From Marsupella aquatica (lineage: Eukaryota; Marchantiophyta), in contig OZ316891.1 in assembly GCA_973895155.1 (NCBI GenBank), forward strand, positions 23,498,001 to 23,562,000: 64,000 bases of DNA. Direction: 5' to 3'. Made by a program: the position numbers and the translations under genes. Below, piece after piece: positions 11,313 through 24,169 of the stretch; positions within the stretch are counted from its first letter, which is position 1; every line of letters begins with the position of its first letter. The notes under the pieces are model-generated. The model was given only the letters and a program-made list of their open reading frames with translations, searched no databases and was not told where the DNA came from.

Positions 11313-13120
11313 ATGACTGAACCTACGCCTAGGGAGGAAAGAGCGATTCAACGGGAGAGAGCTTGTCTGCAGCAGCTCGCCGGGTGGCATGATACACAGT
11401 GACTGAGAGGGGCAGAAAGAGCTAGTAGCTCCGTAACTGAAAGTGGCATCGAAGAAGACATACCAGAAGAAGGGTCGGTAAGGAGACGTGAGTCTTCAAC
11501 AGACATGGGGGAACCAGAGGCACGGCTAGACGAGAGACCAGGGACCAGACTGAGCCAACGTTCACGCATTCATTACAAGGCCTTTCATGGTAGAGGAGAT
11601 GAGGATCCGGACGAATGGTTGGATGACTTCAAAGGAACTGCTGCAGCAAATGGAGAATCGGCCATCAAGATGCAAATTCTTCCCGGCCTGTTCAAAGGTG
11701 AGGCTAGGCCTTGGTACAGAGCCTTGGACATGGAAGATCAAGCCATATGGAATACTTTCAGACCACTATTTGTCAAGGAGTTTTGACCCATTGGAACTTC
11801 AAAGTTAGCAGTGCTGAAGATGGGACGACTTTGGTTCAAGGAGAACAAATCCTTCAGGAAGTTCTTGCAACGCTTTCAAAAATTGGTAAGACGTACAAAG
11901 ACCAATGCATCTGAAGGTATGCAACTTCAATGGTTAGTGAATGCTTTGCCACAGAAGATGAGTTTTGCAATTAGGAAGGAGAACCCAGAGACTTTAGCCG
12001 AGGCAATTAAGGATATTCAATTATACATTAATGCAGATATAATAAGCCGGAAGAAGCAGCTTAAGTCTGAGAGTTCCTCATCGGAGGAGGGATCACCCCA
12101 CAAGAAAAAAGATAAGAAAAGAAACATTCTAAGAAGTCAAGAAGTGATAACTCAAGCTCGAATAGTGGAAGTAGCAAGAGTGAGTCATCTTCTAGTTCTG
12201 AAGAAGAAAAAAGTAGGAAAAGGAAGGGCAGAAGGAGGGGGAAGTTGAAAGTCAAACTAGAGGCTAAAACGCCAGATAACATCGTAGCTCTTACCGAGCA
12301 GCTTAAGGCTATAATAGCAAAGGTAAAACCAAAGAAGAAGGTAGTACAGGAGGATAGCTCTGTATGGTGTGCCTTATGTTATAAAACTGGACACCATAAA
12401 GATGCGTGTCCTGAACTTAATACTAGTCATGTTCGGCATGTGGCTGAGTCTAGACCATGTCAGGGAGAAGTAGAGTACTTTCTAGGTGATGCCGCTGATA
12501 GTGTTTCCGGCATCAATGAGACTGGAGCACGAGATCTATCCAACCGACCTGCATCTCTCTGGTCAGGATTAAGGAACAATCCGGGAGAGATGTATCCTCG
12601 AATTATTCAGAATCCGTCAGTACCTCCTAGGCCAAATGTGCAAAGATTTGCGGCATGCTATAACTATGGTCAACCTGGCCATTTTGCTAGAGAATGCCCA
12701 AATGCACGCAAACAAGGAGATGGACAACCAGCTCAGCTATGTATGGGATGCCGACAAGAAGGTCACATACTAGGACAATGTCCCACTTGGTTGGCAGGCC
12801 TGGCCGCAAATCATAAGCTCTTGCCAGTCAAAGTTTTACCACCAGGTACTACCCCCGGAGGAGTTCAAATCAACCACATCAAACTCGGATGGCAAACAAA
12901 TGTCGAGGCAGAGTTCGGACCATCTAATGATGAGGCCGAGGCCTTATCAACATTTTCAGAAGAAGATTTGGATCATGATTGTTACAGGGTCTCTACTCAA
13001 TCCACCAGAAGGAAGGAAAGGTGGGATGGGCTGGCCAAAAATAAAGGGAAGGATAAGGAAGAAAGAATCGACTCTTCATCAACGTCAATGGAAGGGGAAG
13101 GAAAGGCGCCGGCAACATAG
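11313..13120 (+). pseudogene. Gypsy-2 gag
   Basis: Starts at ATG 11313 (MTEPTPREERAIQRE) but meets a TGA at 11400; the same frame continues from 11505. Gag core: KAFHGRGDEDPDEWLDDFKG, LPGLFKGEARPWY, then, after a frameshift near 11786, FRKFLQRFQKLVRR and LQWLVNALPQKM. A Lys/Ser-rich segment follows. Another frameshift near 12245 leads to three zinc knuckles: CALCYKTGHHKDAC, CYNYGQPGHFAREC (second Cys replaced by Tyr) and CMGCRQEGHILGQC. It would coat and package element RNA. At least one stop and two frameshifts make it non-functional. Confidence 0.85.
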
Positions 13121-13189
13121 GTAAGCCATGAGCTCAACAGTGACCCCAATCCTTCACAAGACAGCGATTTCAATCGAGATCACCCTAAG

Positions 13190-14688
13190 TTGTTCTACCC
13201 CGCTATTACGGCTAGTGTTAAGGAACAACTACGAGAATTAGAAACCCTGGAGAATACCGAAGCCATAGCCAAGGATGTGGAACGAGCAAAAGCACTGTTT
13301 GCTTTGGAGGATCCAACGGCTGTGGAAACCAGCGTGAAGAAACAGGCCGAAGCCAAGATAAACACACTGCCAGAAGAGAAGCCGATAGTTCCCTATGACC
13401 TGGCTAAAGATGTGCTAGAATCTAGAGTCTCGGCAACAGTAGGTCAACTATTGAAAAATAGCCCGTACTTCCGGAAGTAGTTAAGGAAGGCGATTCTCGG
13501 CCAACCGAGATTACCCAAGGTAGCAACCAGATCCGATGTGCTAATGATAGAAGAAGATCAAGGAGCCCCAGCATTACCATTAATGATTCAAGGAGAAATA
13601 TTATTGCGGGTACCCATTGATGGAGGATCCGGGGTATGTATTATGATTGATTCAACAACAAAAGGATGGGGTCTAACGCCGGAGATGACTGGAAGAGTGT
13701 TAAACATGGCCAATGAGTATCAGGTCATTCCCACGGGGGTGTTAACCGGCATCAAGACTGAGATAGGAGGTATCTTCTTTAGCATTAACTATGTAGTGAT
13801 GAAGCCCGTAAACCCTACGTCATTCCGACTATTAATTGGCAGGCCATGGCTGTACCTAGCCAAGGTAATAGAAGATTGGGGAATGAAGGAGTTCACTTTT
13901 GGGACCCCCTCTATCACGGTATCCTGGGACACTAAGGATGACTGTAGGAAAGGCATCAGGGAAGTAGATGGGTACGACAGTGGACTCGAGTCAGCCAATG
14001 AAGTACGTTGGTTAGAATGCCTCACTGACCTAACCGAAGAAAGTGTGTTTGGACCGGAAATACCCCCTAGCGGACTATGGCACGAACCTATGGAGAGTAA
14101 CCTAGAGGAAGGTGAAGAAGAGACTAAGGATTGCTTTGCCATAGAGTCAACATTCTTAGCTTCAATTCTGGAAGAAACGCAAGAGGCGGATCGGCTAGAA
14201 ACGGCTAGGTGGGGAGCTACACCAGAGACAGTGGATTTTCCTCGGGCATTGTGGCAGAGCCGACAGGATCCACAACGCCGTCTATCATCGGCAACAAATT
14301 AAATACCAAGGGATCGGCTTACAAGCCGATCACCAGGGCAGAACAAATTGAGGCCCTACTAGAAGCCGGAAGAGCACGACGGCCTGACCCTCAGGACACA
14401 GGAATAGATAAGATGCACAGGAAGAAACCAGAGCCAAGTCAGGAAGGGAGGCTGGCAACCAATTCAGAACCAAGCAGAACGGTAAGGGAACACTTTGTTA
14501 ATAACCAAGTAGAACCAGGGTCAAACAATTTGGCTAGTACTGCCGAGATTCCAGTCTATGGAGGTATGAGACTGGAGAGGTTGGAGGCCGGGTTGGACCC
14601 GAATTTGAAGAAGCAGATTAATATGATCCAAGCACGGCAATACCGGAAGCTCGACTTAGGAGAAGGAAGGGAACTGAACTTGGGGTAG
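13190..14688 (+). pseudogene. Gypsy-2 protease region and pro-pol linker
   Basis: An N-terminal part with YDLAKDVLESRVSATVGQLL precedes a TAG at 13478. The retropepsin-like core is at about 13600-13870 with VPIDGGSGVCIMID and LLIGRPWLYLAKV, closely matching the Gypsy-1 protease. The frame changes near 14210-14300 and continues to 14688 (LEAGLDPNLKKQINMIQARQ, then LDLGEGRELNLG), which is the sequence just upstream of RT. The copy at 61651 shows this last part runs directly into RT in an undamaged element. Confidence 0.8.
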
Positions 14689-17462
14689 GACCTAGCACCT
14701 GAGCTGGAGAAAGAGATCAGTGAATTACTAATTGAATTTCAAGATGTGTTCGCATGGAGTCATCAAGATCTGAAAGGAGTAGACCCAAAACTGGGAGAAC
14801 ACCGAATTGATCTCATGTTAGGGGCCAAATCATTTCGACAACCGATTCAAAGGATGAACCCTAAGTCAAGGCTGAAATCGATAAACTAGTGGAAGCCGGA
14901 TTCATCACTCCAGTCCTGCATTCAGACTGGGTGTCTCCAATCGTGATAGTTCCCAAGAAAGCTAGACCCGATGGTAAACCAAAGATCCGTGTTTGTCAGG
15001 ATTACAGGAAGTTGAATGAGGCTACATTAAAAGATCATTTTCCCTTACCCTTTACTGATATGCTGTTAGACATGGTAGCCAGTCATGAACTATACTCATT
15101 CATGGATGGGTACTCTGGTTATAACCAAATCAGGATTAGGCAGGAAGACCAAATCAAGACAGCCTTCATCACGGAATGGGGGATCTATGTCCGTATGCCG
15201 TTTGGACTCTGTAACGCACCAGCTATGTTCCAACGATTAATGGTGAACATTTTTCATGACTACTTGAGGAAATTCATGGAAATCTTCATTGATGACTTTG
15301 CAGTGTTTGGGAAGGCATCGAAACATGCTAAATACCTCAGGAAAACCTTTATGAGATGTAGAGAGGTAGGTCTCAAGTTACACCCCGATAAATGTTTCTT
15401 TGGAGTAACAGAGGGGGTACTACTAGGTCACAAGGTATCAAAGAAAGGCATTGAAATTGACAAAGGTAAGCTAGCAGTATGGCTAGATATCATGCAACCT
15501 AAGAACATAAAAGATGTAAGATCCTTCTTGGGGTGCATTGGTTATTATCGCCGGTTCATCAAGGATTTTGCCAAGCTAGCTTTACCATTAACCAACATGC
15601 TCAAGGCGGGTGCAGACTTCGAACCCACACCAGAACGAGTAACAACAGTGGTGGAATTGAAGCAGATGTTAGTAGAGGCCCCAGTCATAATAGCACCAGA
15701 CTGGAACAAGGATTTTCATGTCTTTGTAGATGTCTCAGGCTTCTGTATCGGCTCAGTACTAAGTCAGTTGGATGAGAAAGGAAGGGACCATCCCATATAC
15801 TTTGCAAGCCGCCAGCTTATCAATGCCGAACGAAACTACTCCACCACAGAAAGAGAAGCATTAGGAGTCATTTATTCATGTAAAAAGTTTAGGCATTATC
15901 TACTAGGGTACAAGGTAATCTTTCATACTGATCATGAAAGTTTGAAGTACCTAGTAAATAAGCCGGACCTTACAGGTAGGGTAGCAAGATGGATTTTGCT
16001 ATTACAGGAATTTGACTACGAGCTAAAAATCAAGCCGGGAAAACAACACGCCAATGCCGACTTCTTTTCAAGGATCATAGGTGAACCTGCCACGGATTGC
16101 ATCGACGATCGATTTCCCGACAAGGAGCTATTTGTTGTGGAAATAACTGATACATGGTACCCTGAGATTTACAATTTCTCAGCACTTCCAGATTACAGCC
16201 AGGGCTAAGCCGAGAGCAAGCCACAGTCTTTCTGCGGAAGGTCAAACAGTATCAATGCATCAAGGGCGTACTACATAGGCACGGAATCAGTGGCACGATT
16301 CAAAGGTGTTTGGAGGAGGGAGAAGTCAAACGGGTCTTACGAGCTATGCATGGGGAGGAAGCCGGGGGCATTTTGCTCCATTTACCACTTCTAAAAAGAT
16401 ATTAAATGCCGGTTATTGGTGGCCCACCTTGCACAAGGATGTCTATCAGTTTATCAAACAATGCGATCCTTGTCAACGAGCGAGAGGACCAAGGGCATCC
16501 ACAAGACATCCACTCCACCCTATTCTACCTCTGGCACCATTTGAGAAGTGGGGTATTGATTACATCGGACCTCTGAAACCATTGACTCATCCTTGAAGAA
16601 ACAAGTACATAATCTTGGCCACGGATTATGCAACTAAGTGGGTAGAGGCCAGGCCGACAACAAAGGATGATGCAATTACTACAGCTCGATTCATGTATGA
16701 ACAGATCTTCACCAGGTATGGCGCACCCTTAGAATTAGTTAGTGATAGAGGAACCCATTTTCTGAATGATATAATTAGTCGTTTAAATGAACAGTATTTA
16801 GTTAGACATAGGCCTACTACTCCCTACCACCCAAAGGCAAATGGGTTGACAGAACGAGCCAATGGAATTATAGGAAAGATATTGAACAAAACCGTCGCTC
16901 AGAACAAACTCGATTGGGATGATAAATTGTTTGCTGCTGTTTTTGCTTCAATTTAGCTTATAAATCCACTACCGGTCATACACCTTTTTTCCTCACCTTT
17001 GGACAGGAAGCCCTGGTACCAATGCAACTTGAGATTCCTACATTTCAAGTTACAATTGAGGAGAGAACCTCAGAGGAGGAAAGCCTAAAGGAGCGAGAAT
17101 ATAGGTTAGAAGCTTTAGAGGAGGCAAGAGTGATTTCAGCTGAGAGAGTAGAATGTAGACAGAATACCATGAAGCAACAGTATGATAAGAGGTTGAAACC
17201 AGTTAGTATTCACACAGGAGATCTTGTATTACTTTATGACAGTAGGTATAATAAGTTTCCAGGTAAACTTTACACTCATTGGTTAGGACCCTTTAGAGTA
17301 ACCATGAAGTTCTCCAATGGCTCCGTGCAATTGGCCAACATTACTGGAGAGGTGTACCCAGTTCGCATCCATTACGACCGCCTCAAGCAATATTATATGG
17401 ACGAAGATGAAGTTGTTCGCGAGGACGCTTCACAATTAAGTGGGGAGCTATGTGATGCCTAG
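14689..17462 (+). pseudogene. Gypsy-2 pol: reverse transcriptase, RNase H, integrase
   Basis: RT: WVSPIVIVPKKARPDGK, RVCQDYRKLNEATLKD, MDGYSGYNQIRIR, MPFGLCNAPAMFQRL, catalytic EIFIDDFAVF. RNase H: DVSGFCIGSVLSQ, YSTTEREALGVIYSCKKF, HANADFFSR. Integrase: NAGYWWPTLHKDVYQF, CDPCQRARG, WGIDYIGP, ATDYATKWVEARP, LVSDRGTHFLN. It ends with QYYMDEDEV and a stop at 17460-17462, and no chromodomain is visible. Compared with the copy at 61651, it has lost about 14 bases near 14870, one base near 16175, and a base near 16950. These split the frame into several pieces. Confidence 0.9.
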
Positions 17463-17565
17463 CCAGGAATCACTAGCCCGGTTTAAATGGTAAAGCAGGA
17501 GTGTACCCTGGAAACACCTTAGTATAGGAACAAAACAAGGAAAATATAAACAATTAAGGGTGACT

Positions 17566-20500
17566 ATGGAACCCGGGCCGAGGCCGGAAGTAAGGACGCG
17601 GGGGGAGAGAACACGATTAGGGTTAGGGCGCGCTAAGCGTCGGCAGCTAGGGGTGACCAACGGGAGGGAGGACCTTAGGAGGAGAGAGGTAAGGACCGCT
17701 CGCAAGGAATAGAGGCTCATTTGCAAGAACAAACTGGGCACACGACTATGGGAGGCCAATTGCTGTCAGCTGCTTAGGCAAGCACTTGGGGTGGGAACAG
17801 ATACCAACGATCGACTCAAGGAGGGTATGAGCAACGTCAATCAAGCGGCATATTTTTGGGGATGCCTATTCGAACGGGCAGGTGAGTACATCAGGACTTA
17901 CGAGGACGAGGAATCAGAGAGAGCAGCTCAAGAATGGCAGGAACTCGCTAAGCTTTGGGAACTATAGAAGACGACTTTCTTAGGAGGAGAACTTATCAAG
18001 GCCAAGTTCTTGTGGACTCCTACTGCCAATCAGCTCGACGACCTTCTGTTTTGCAAAAACAAAATCGTCGGCATTCGGGAAGCCATCAATCGCTGCAACG
18101 ACCTACACTGGGAGTTGAAGGGTAACACAGACGGGTGGACGAAGGCAACCTTGCTAGGAGAAACATCCACGGCAGCCGAGATGAAGAGGAAAGGAAACAA
18201 CAATGAAGAGGCCACCCCGGCAAAAAGAACAAGGTCGGCGGCACCTAGGAAGCCAGCAGCGCAGCAGAGCGGGACTAGGGGAGAAGCCGAGGAGGAAGAG
18301 GTTGATCCCATCAATGCCATTCCAACAAACGATGACACCTGGAAAGGCTGGGCGGCGACCCTACCGGAGGAAGTGCAATTACACTTTGCACGAGAGGAGG
18401 ATGCATGCTTAACGGCCATGCAGACCAAGAAGTACCAAGGCTTCATGGCCGGATCCGGCTTGGAGCCTTCGTAAGATTACCATGGCTGAAGCCGAAGGTG
18501 CCGGACTCAGACTTATTAGAATTCGTGGGATCATGGGAACCCGAGACCAATTCCACGAGGGTGTATGGGAAGGATTTCTATCTCACTCCCCGGGTGATTG
18601 CCGAGGTGTTTGGCTTGCCGATGGGTAATAAGACCAAGGTTGATACCAGGAAGACCTTACCTGACAAGGAGTTCCGGTCATTCCTAGGACCATCAACGAA
18701 GAATGGTTTCTTTCGGAACACCTGCACCAACCCGCACATCGGAGAGATGATCGATTTCTTGTGGGTGACCATGCATTGTAACTTGCCAAGGGCAGAGATC
18801 GGCAAGGCTCAGGTCTACCTGGCAGAAAGGCCAGACCCAAGCCGGGATTACAACGGGTACCTCCTCAACCAACTGAAGAAGATCTTGAAAGAGGAACAGC
18901 AGGTGATTGGCATGGGAAGCGTGTCCCGGCTTGGCTATCACATGCCGCTGTTGTGCTGGTATGCCAGAAGTCAAATCTTTGCCCCAGTACTTCCCCTATC
19001 GGCAAGGGCACCGGAGGAGGTTCTGGAGCAGAGGCCGGCACCAGAGAAGCCCAACCAACCCGGCAGTCCGACGATCGAGCAAGTGTTTTGGACAAGGAAT
19101 GAAGACGTGCCGATGCAGCAACCAGGCATGCAAAGTCTGTTGAACTTACTGGAGAAGGAAAGGAGAAGGGTTCCGGCAACGGCAACGGCAACGATCCAGG
19201 ACGATGCCCCAGAGGTTGGCTTAAACCAACTTAGAAGGGAAGATCCCTTTACCAAAGCCAAGGAGAGAAGGAGGCCAGAACACAAGCCGGGAGTGCAAAT
19301 GTATGTGGGAGCCTCAAGCCCCGAATGAGAGGCAGAGCAGCCTAAGGCTCCTTTCCGCGGAGAGCAGAAGGAGACGATACCCTGGAAACAAGAGGAACCA
19401 GAGGCTGTTTTCACGACTGGACCAGGGGAACAAGGGGAGAAGGCGGGAGGCCAAGTAGTGGAGGAGGCGGGAGAGGACTACAGCAATGATAACTCCGGCT
19501 ATGGGTCGGATCATCATGTTCCAAGAGTCAGGACCTGTGGCCAATTTATCCCCACGCTTCCAAGAGTAGTTTGAGGGGACCCCAACCAGCAGAGTAGCCC
19601 CGAGTCTCCCCCACCAGAGATTGCTCCCCCGAGCTTTGGCGGCATAAAGCAGACGGCACAGGAATTTCAGGAGCGACTTAGGGAGGATGAGAAAGCAGCC
19701 CTGGCTAGGGAGAAGGATTTACCAGGAGGAGATTGGCCGGAGGACATCAGGCGGCTTGCCGAAAAAAGAAGCAACCCTCTTGCCACCATAGAAGAAATCC
19801 GCAAGACGGCTTGGGAGCAGAGGCCGCGGTGGGTAATGCCGATGACTTCTAGTTACTCCACCTATGCTAAGGATAGAGCCATGGAGTATGGGGAGATGTG
19901 TGGGGAACTGGCGCTCAGCATCTTTGGGGAGGAGTTGGAGCAGGGACCCTTTTTCTAGAGGGAGATGTTGGAAAAGCACCGATTAGAAGAAGTGGTGGCT
20001 TTGGAGAGGAGCAAGAAGGACGAGGTTATCTGGCAGCTTAGGGAGAAGGAAGCCGAGATGGAAATCCTGCAGGTGGCCAAGAAAGCCCAAGATGAACTAT
20101 GGATTAAGCGGCATGAGCTAACCATCATGCAGGGGCAGTTGGATACCGCTCAGTCTGACAATCAGATTATCAAAGATAAACTGACTCGGACGCAGGGAGA
20201 GTTGGCCGGCGCAATCAAGGAAAGAGAGAAATGGAAGCGGGAGCTAAGGGATGCAGAGGAGGCCCACTTAGCAACTAACAATCGGGCCACGACAGAGAAC
20301 CAGAGAAGGGAGAGGGCGTTGAAAGGAGAGCTCGAAGATATCCGCGGAGCCCTTGAGCAAAAGGAAGCAGAGTTAGGGAAATCCTATCAAGGGATTATTG
20401 CGCTGCAGCAGGAGCTTGCGTCCCTGACAGCCAGCTTCAAGGCCAACCTGCGTGAAAAGGAGGACCAACTCGACCAAACTTATGCCAAGATGAATAAAAT

Positions 20501-21224
20501 GGAGTCTGTGGTCGTAGCAGAGCTCGACAAGGAGCTAAGAGCAACCCAGGAGGAGAGGGCTACCTTAAGGAGGGAATTGGAGGAAGCCAATAAGGAGCTG
20601 GAGGAGGCATGCAAGGACCTGGACGAGACCCAGGAGGAGTTGGAGGAAATCACGAGAAAGATGGAGAACCTACAACGGCGGACCGACAACCAAACGGAGC
20701 GGCTAAAGACACAAGCCGCAGTATTTAAATGCTTGGCTTCATCAGGTCCAACTCCAATTGGGGGAACCCAGTTACCAGGGGTAGTATTGGCCACAGGACA
20801 AGCCAAAACACTCACCCCGGTGCCGAAGGTAGGTGGCAAGGGGAAGGAACTGGCTGTCAAAATAGGGAAGAAGAAGAAGCGGAAACCTTCTAGGTTTGGG
20901 AGTTATACGGCTTCTCAAGCCGAGGGGACCGAGAGGATAAACCCGGCACCGATCTCTAGCATCTGCACGGCGGTGGATCCACCAGTCCTAGGAAGTGGAG
21001 ATGGACCGGATCCTCCGCTAGGGCATGCCGGAGCCGTATCAGAGGCCGGAGCCGTATCGGAGGCCGGAACCAATGATGAAGCCGAAGCCGGGGGTGGACC
21101 TAGTCAGGCCAATGAAGAGTTGACTCGGTCAAGGGCAGGTAATCTGTCAGTGGACGGACCAACGGTAGTGGCTGCGGAGGAAACGTTGGGGGCGTCCATT
21201 GAGAACCAGCCACCGGTGTCGTGA
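17566..21224 (+). pseudogene. Gypsy-2 ORF3: plant transposon-type domain plus long coiled coil
   Basis: One frame of about 1,220 codons starts 100 bp after pol, with in-frame stops and one 1-base deletion near 18465. Residues about 130-300 include WTPTANQLDDLLFCKNKIVG and a basic AAPRKPA segment. Residues about 310-460 hold DLLEFVGSWEPETNS, GKDFYLTPRVIAEVFGLP and NPHIGEMIDFL, which resemble the core of the plant mobile / putative plant transposon protein families (low-certainty similarity). A Pro/Glu-rich middle follows. Residues about 800-1050 form a long heptad-rich coiled coil (REKEAEMEILQVAKKAQDEL and onward). An Ala/Pro-rich tail ends at 21224. Two partial relatives at 32465 and 35545 show it is a regular part of the element. 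Function unknown; its place matches env-like ORFs, but I see no signal peptide or membrane segment. Confidence 0.75.
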
Positions 21225-21298
21225 CGATGTAAAGGCGCCGTCCCTTTTAGGGAGGGCGGACGTGGAGGTAGGAGGCGTGAGTGGACAGGGCGGGCGCT

Positions 21299-22126
21299 GA
21301 TCTCCAAGTTTAGATTTAGTATCAGGACCAGGAGATGGCCCTGACACTTAGATTAGTGGGATTTCGGATTCGCGGTTGAGGGCGACACTTGTGCTCCTGC
21401 CTCGCTGTACATAGGTAGATTATAGTGGATAGATTAGGCTTACGCTGCAAGGAATCAGGCGGATCCACAACCAGGATAAGTACCTGGGCTGCGGGGAGTT
21501 TAGGGCCTCTTCTTTAGCAAGTTTTTAGTCGCACCAGCACGGCTGGGATCAAGTAGTAAGAGAAACTCTCGGTTAGTTATACAGTGACCTTGTGTATATC
21601 CATGTTTCCTCATACTTAAGAACTGAATAGAGTTGGCCTCACGGCTTAGTTCGCAGAGCTTGTGTATGAGATGTACTGTTTGTATTGCAAGTGCAGGGTA
21701 TAACTCAGTCAGAAGGAGTCATTTTGCTATTTGTGTGTCGCATGAACTTGTGTGAAGAATGCCCACATCAACAAAAGAAGGGAAGTAAGCAAGGGAGTGA
21801 GAGTTGGATGTGTCGAGCTGAGAGAGGTCTTAGCGGCTTAACCAAACCAATTGGGGATCATTCCAGCGGCGGAATCCAAATATACCTAACCAACAGAAGG
21901 GAAAGACAAGAGAAGGTATAGATTGGGCCAACTGCGTATCTCATGACCCGATGAAGGATCTGTCCAGTATATGTGTGTAAAATGTTAATAGTAGTAGTAG
22001 GAAGTTAGCAGCATCCCATGCCGCTAAACCGCGGAAACCTCCTCGCCAAGCACAAAACCTGCGGGAATCGGCTTGGGCGGGGGGGGGGGGGTTTCTTGGG
22101 TTTGGGGAGCCATGGGACGCACCGCA
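21299..22126 (+). repeat. Gypsy-2 3' LTR
   Basis: About 828 bp, ending CA at 22126 at the same point as the 5' LTR. The start is set at TGATCTCC just after the purine-rich gtggacagggcgggcgc; the copy at 34648-35471 has nearly the same length but does not begin with TG at that point, so the exact start is uncertain by a few bases. It interrupts the last exon of the minus-strand CACTA gene. The base order after it (atccg) cannot be matched to a duplication because the left LTR end is lost. Confidence 0.8.
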
Positions 22127-24130
22127 ATCCGGCACATCGCCACTACCTTGTCGGGAAGGGCCACCTGCACCAGATACTCCTACGCGATCGCCTCGTCCCA
22201 TGCCATCACCTCTACTACCCCCTGAGTGCCTGGGCCCCGCACCCCGTGATGCTCCAGAGCAATGGGAGCCCACGCCATCAGCAGCATGTGACCCACCCCT
22301 CCCTGCTGATGGGGCAACAACACCTTGGACCTGAGGATTAGGGGTGACTGTGGGCACCCTCCCCAACCCTGCCTCAGCATCCTGCTCAGAATCTGAGTCC
22401 AACTCCTCCGACCCAGACCCCTCCTCATCCTGCGCACTAGGGTTTAATTGCAGTTAGAATGAATGGTCCCGACCATAACTCTAACAAATTCATGACAACC
22501 TTAAACATTATATCACCCTAGGGTGAACACTTACCTCTCACAACTCATCCTCAAGGTGGCGCTTTAGAGCGCGGGGTCCATCCGTCTTTGCCAAATTCCT
22601 CTCCAACAGCGCAATAGGGCGACCATACTCCCGCTCCTGAAATTTAAAGATCCAAACCATAGAGGCTAGGTTAATATCAAATCTAGTATTAGCGTGCTCT
22701 ACCCTAAACCAAGCCACCCTACATAGCCCTAATGTAACCTTAAACCATAGTTCACCCTAACTTATACTCTACCCTAGTAAAAAATTAACGTTAAGTACGT
22801 TCATTCAAAAATCTAAAGGTCTTGCCGAGGGGTCTGATGCAGAGTCCGATACAGCCTGCATCGGACGTCTATCGGATGCGTAACAAGAAAAATGGCATGA
22901 CACGGTGTCCAATGCTGCTTCCGATGCAAAACCTATCGGATGAGTATCGGAAAGAACAGGCCCGAGAGCAAAAATGAGTTTTGCAAAGGGTTTAAACAAA
23001 AGACATAAGGCACAAACAACTCATTCTTTGTGCAAGGAGTCAGGTGATCAGGGAGTCGAGGTGGGGAGGAGAGGGAGGGCACTTACAAACTCAGCCTTCA
23101 ATTGATTGGAGCCGCCTTGCCCCATTCGGTGAGTGATGGTTGGCCTCCCCTGCACTCTCTCCAATGCTACTATGATGTGCCTTGGTGGTTTGGGGAGTCT
23201 TGCTGCCTGAGCTGCCCATTGTTGCAGGTTCTGTTGAAGGGGGAGGATATCAACATTCTCCCCAGCCTTTTGCTTCTCCTCTGCCAGCCTAATTTTGTTG
23301 TCCCAATGTCTTCTTTTCAGCCAGGCACGGACTGAGAGTTCCTCCTCAAGCCAAGCCGCCCACTCATCCGGGGAAACATTGTCTGGACAACCCTCCTCCC
23401 TGATCACCTCTGCATCCACTGCCATATCTCCAAGGTACTTTCTGAATTTCTCTCGCTGATGATTGCGCATGTCTGAGAGTGATGCTGAAATTTGTTTGTT
23501 TAGGAACCTGTCATCAATGTAGGCCCTGTTCTTGAACCGTTCCTTCACCTGCTCTCTGATTCTCAATCTCTCTTCCTCCTTCTTCTTGCCCCAGTAATCC
23601 AGTGGCCCCAAATTGGCCCTCAGCACCTGCTTGAATTGGCTTCGGAATAGATGGTAGCTCTTAGGCAATGGACCACCACCCGAATTGAGAGCTAGCTCAG
23701 GCCTGAGAGCTCTCTCTGCCTCCTTTCACCTCTGCTCCTCCAATCGCACCTTCTCAATTGCCTAGCTTCTTTTTGAAGCTTTTTCTCTCGTTTTCTTGGA
23801 GACAGTGTCTCCTCTGCATCCCCCTTGCCTCTCTTTGCCTCTTTCTTCCTCTTCTTTGCCTCCTTCTCACTTGCAATGCTTGCAGCAGCAGTCTTCTCTG
23901 CCTCACGCCGAGAGGCATCAATCAGCGTTTGGAGGAGTGGGACTACTCTCTCTGCGTCCTCCACACTCAGCCCTGCCTTGGCCACAAAAATGTCCCTCAT
24001 AACTTCATTGTATGGCTGGGACGGCCCCCCTTGCTCTCCACCACCACCTGATCCCCCTTCGTCTCCCCCACCACCTGATCCCCCACCCCCTCCATCTCTC
24101 CTCCCTTCAAGCTCTCCTCCTTGATCCAGC
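22127..24130 (-). pseudogene. Ptta/En-Spm-like accessory protein gene of the CACTA element
   Basis: Minus-strand exons: about 24130 to 23087 (donor GTAAGT), 22636-22535 (donor GTAAGT) and 22429 to 22127, where the LTR cuts it. The first part is Gly- and Lys-rich with LSVEDAERVVPLLQTLIDAS. The core has PKSYHLFRSQFKQVLRANLG, SPDEWAAWLEEEL and ITHRMGQGGSNQLKAEF, resembling the plant Ptta/En-Spm family whose members end in a similar HxxGSKSF block. The last exon is acidic (DEEGSGSEELDSDSEQDAEA). Stops (for example at 23727-23729 and just before the donor at 22535) show decay; the latter reads TTG TGA GAG, probably from CGA. By analogy with TnpA it could bind the ATCGGA repeats. Confidence 0.6.
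22815..22975. repeat. ATCGGA motif cluster, left
   Basis: About six copies of TATCGGA/TCCGATA or one-base variants in 160 bp, in both orientations, inside an intron of the minus-strand gene. Same motif as the cluster at the right end of the element. Confidence 0.6.
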
Positions 24131-24169
24131 TTCAAAAAATTTGAAAAACACCTAGTGCAAAATGGGGCC

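Larger units (their letters stand above)
10936..22126 (+). mobile_element. Ty3/gypsy retrotransposon 'Gypsy-2' with an extra ORF3
   Basis: About 11.2 kb. Order: truncated 5' LTR, primer binding site, gag, protease, RT-RNase H-integrase, a third long frame (17566-21224), 3' LTR. The two LTR remnants align over 10936-11243 and about 21817-22126 with small differences, so they are a true pair. The third frame in the position that env-like genes occupy in other LTR elements is the notable part. Several stops and frameshifts make this copy defective. Relatives of its parts lie at 32.4-38.2 kb and 61.65-64 kb. Confidence 0.9.

Noticed and set aside
21941-22402. One 153-codon minus frame running through the Gypsy-2 LTR end
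   Set aside because: Bases below 22127 belong to the LTR; only 22127-22429 is a true exon of the Ptta-like gene.
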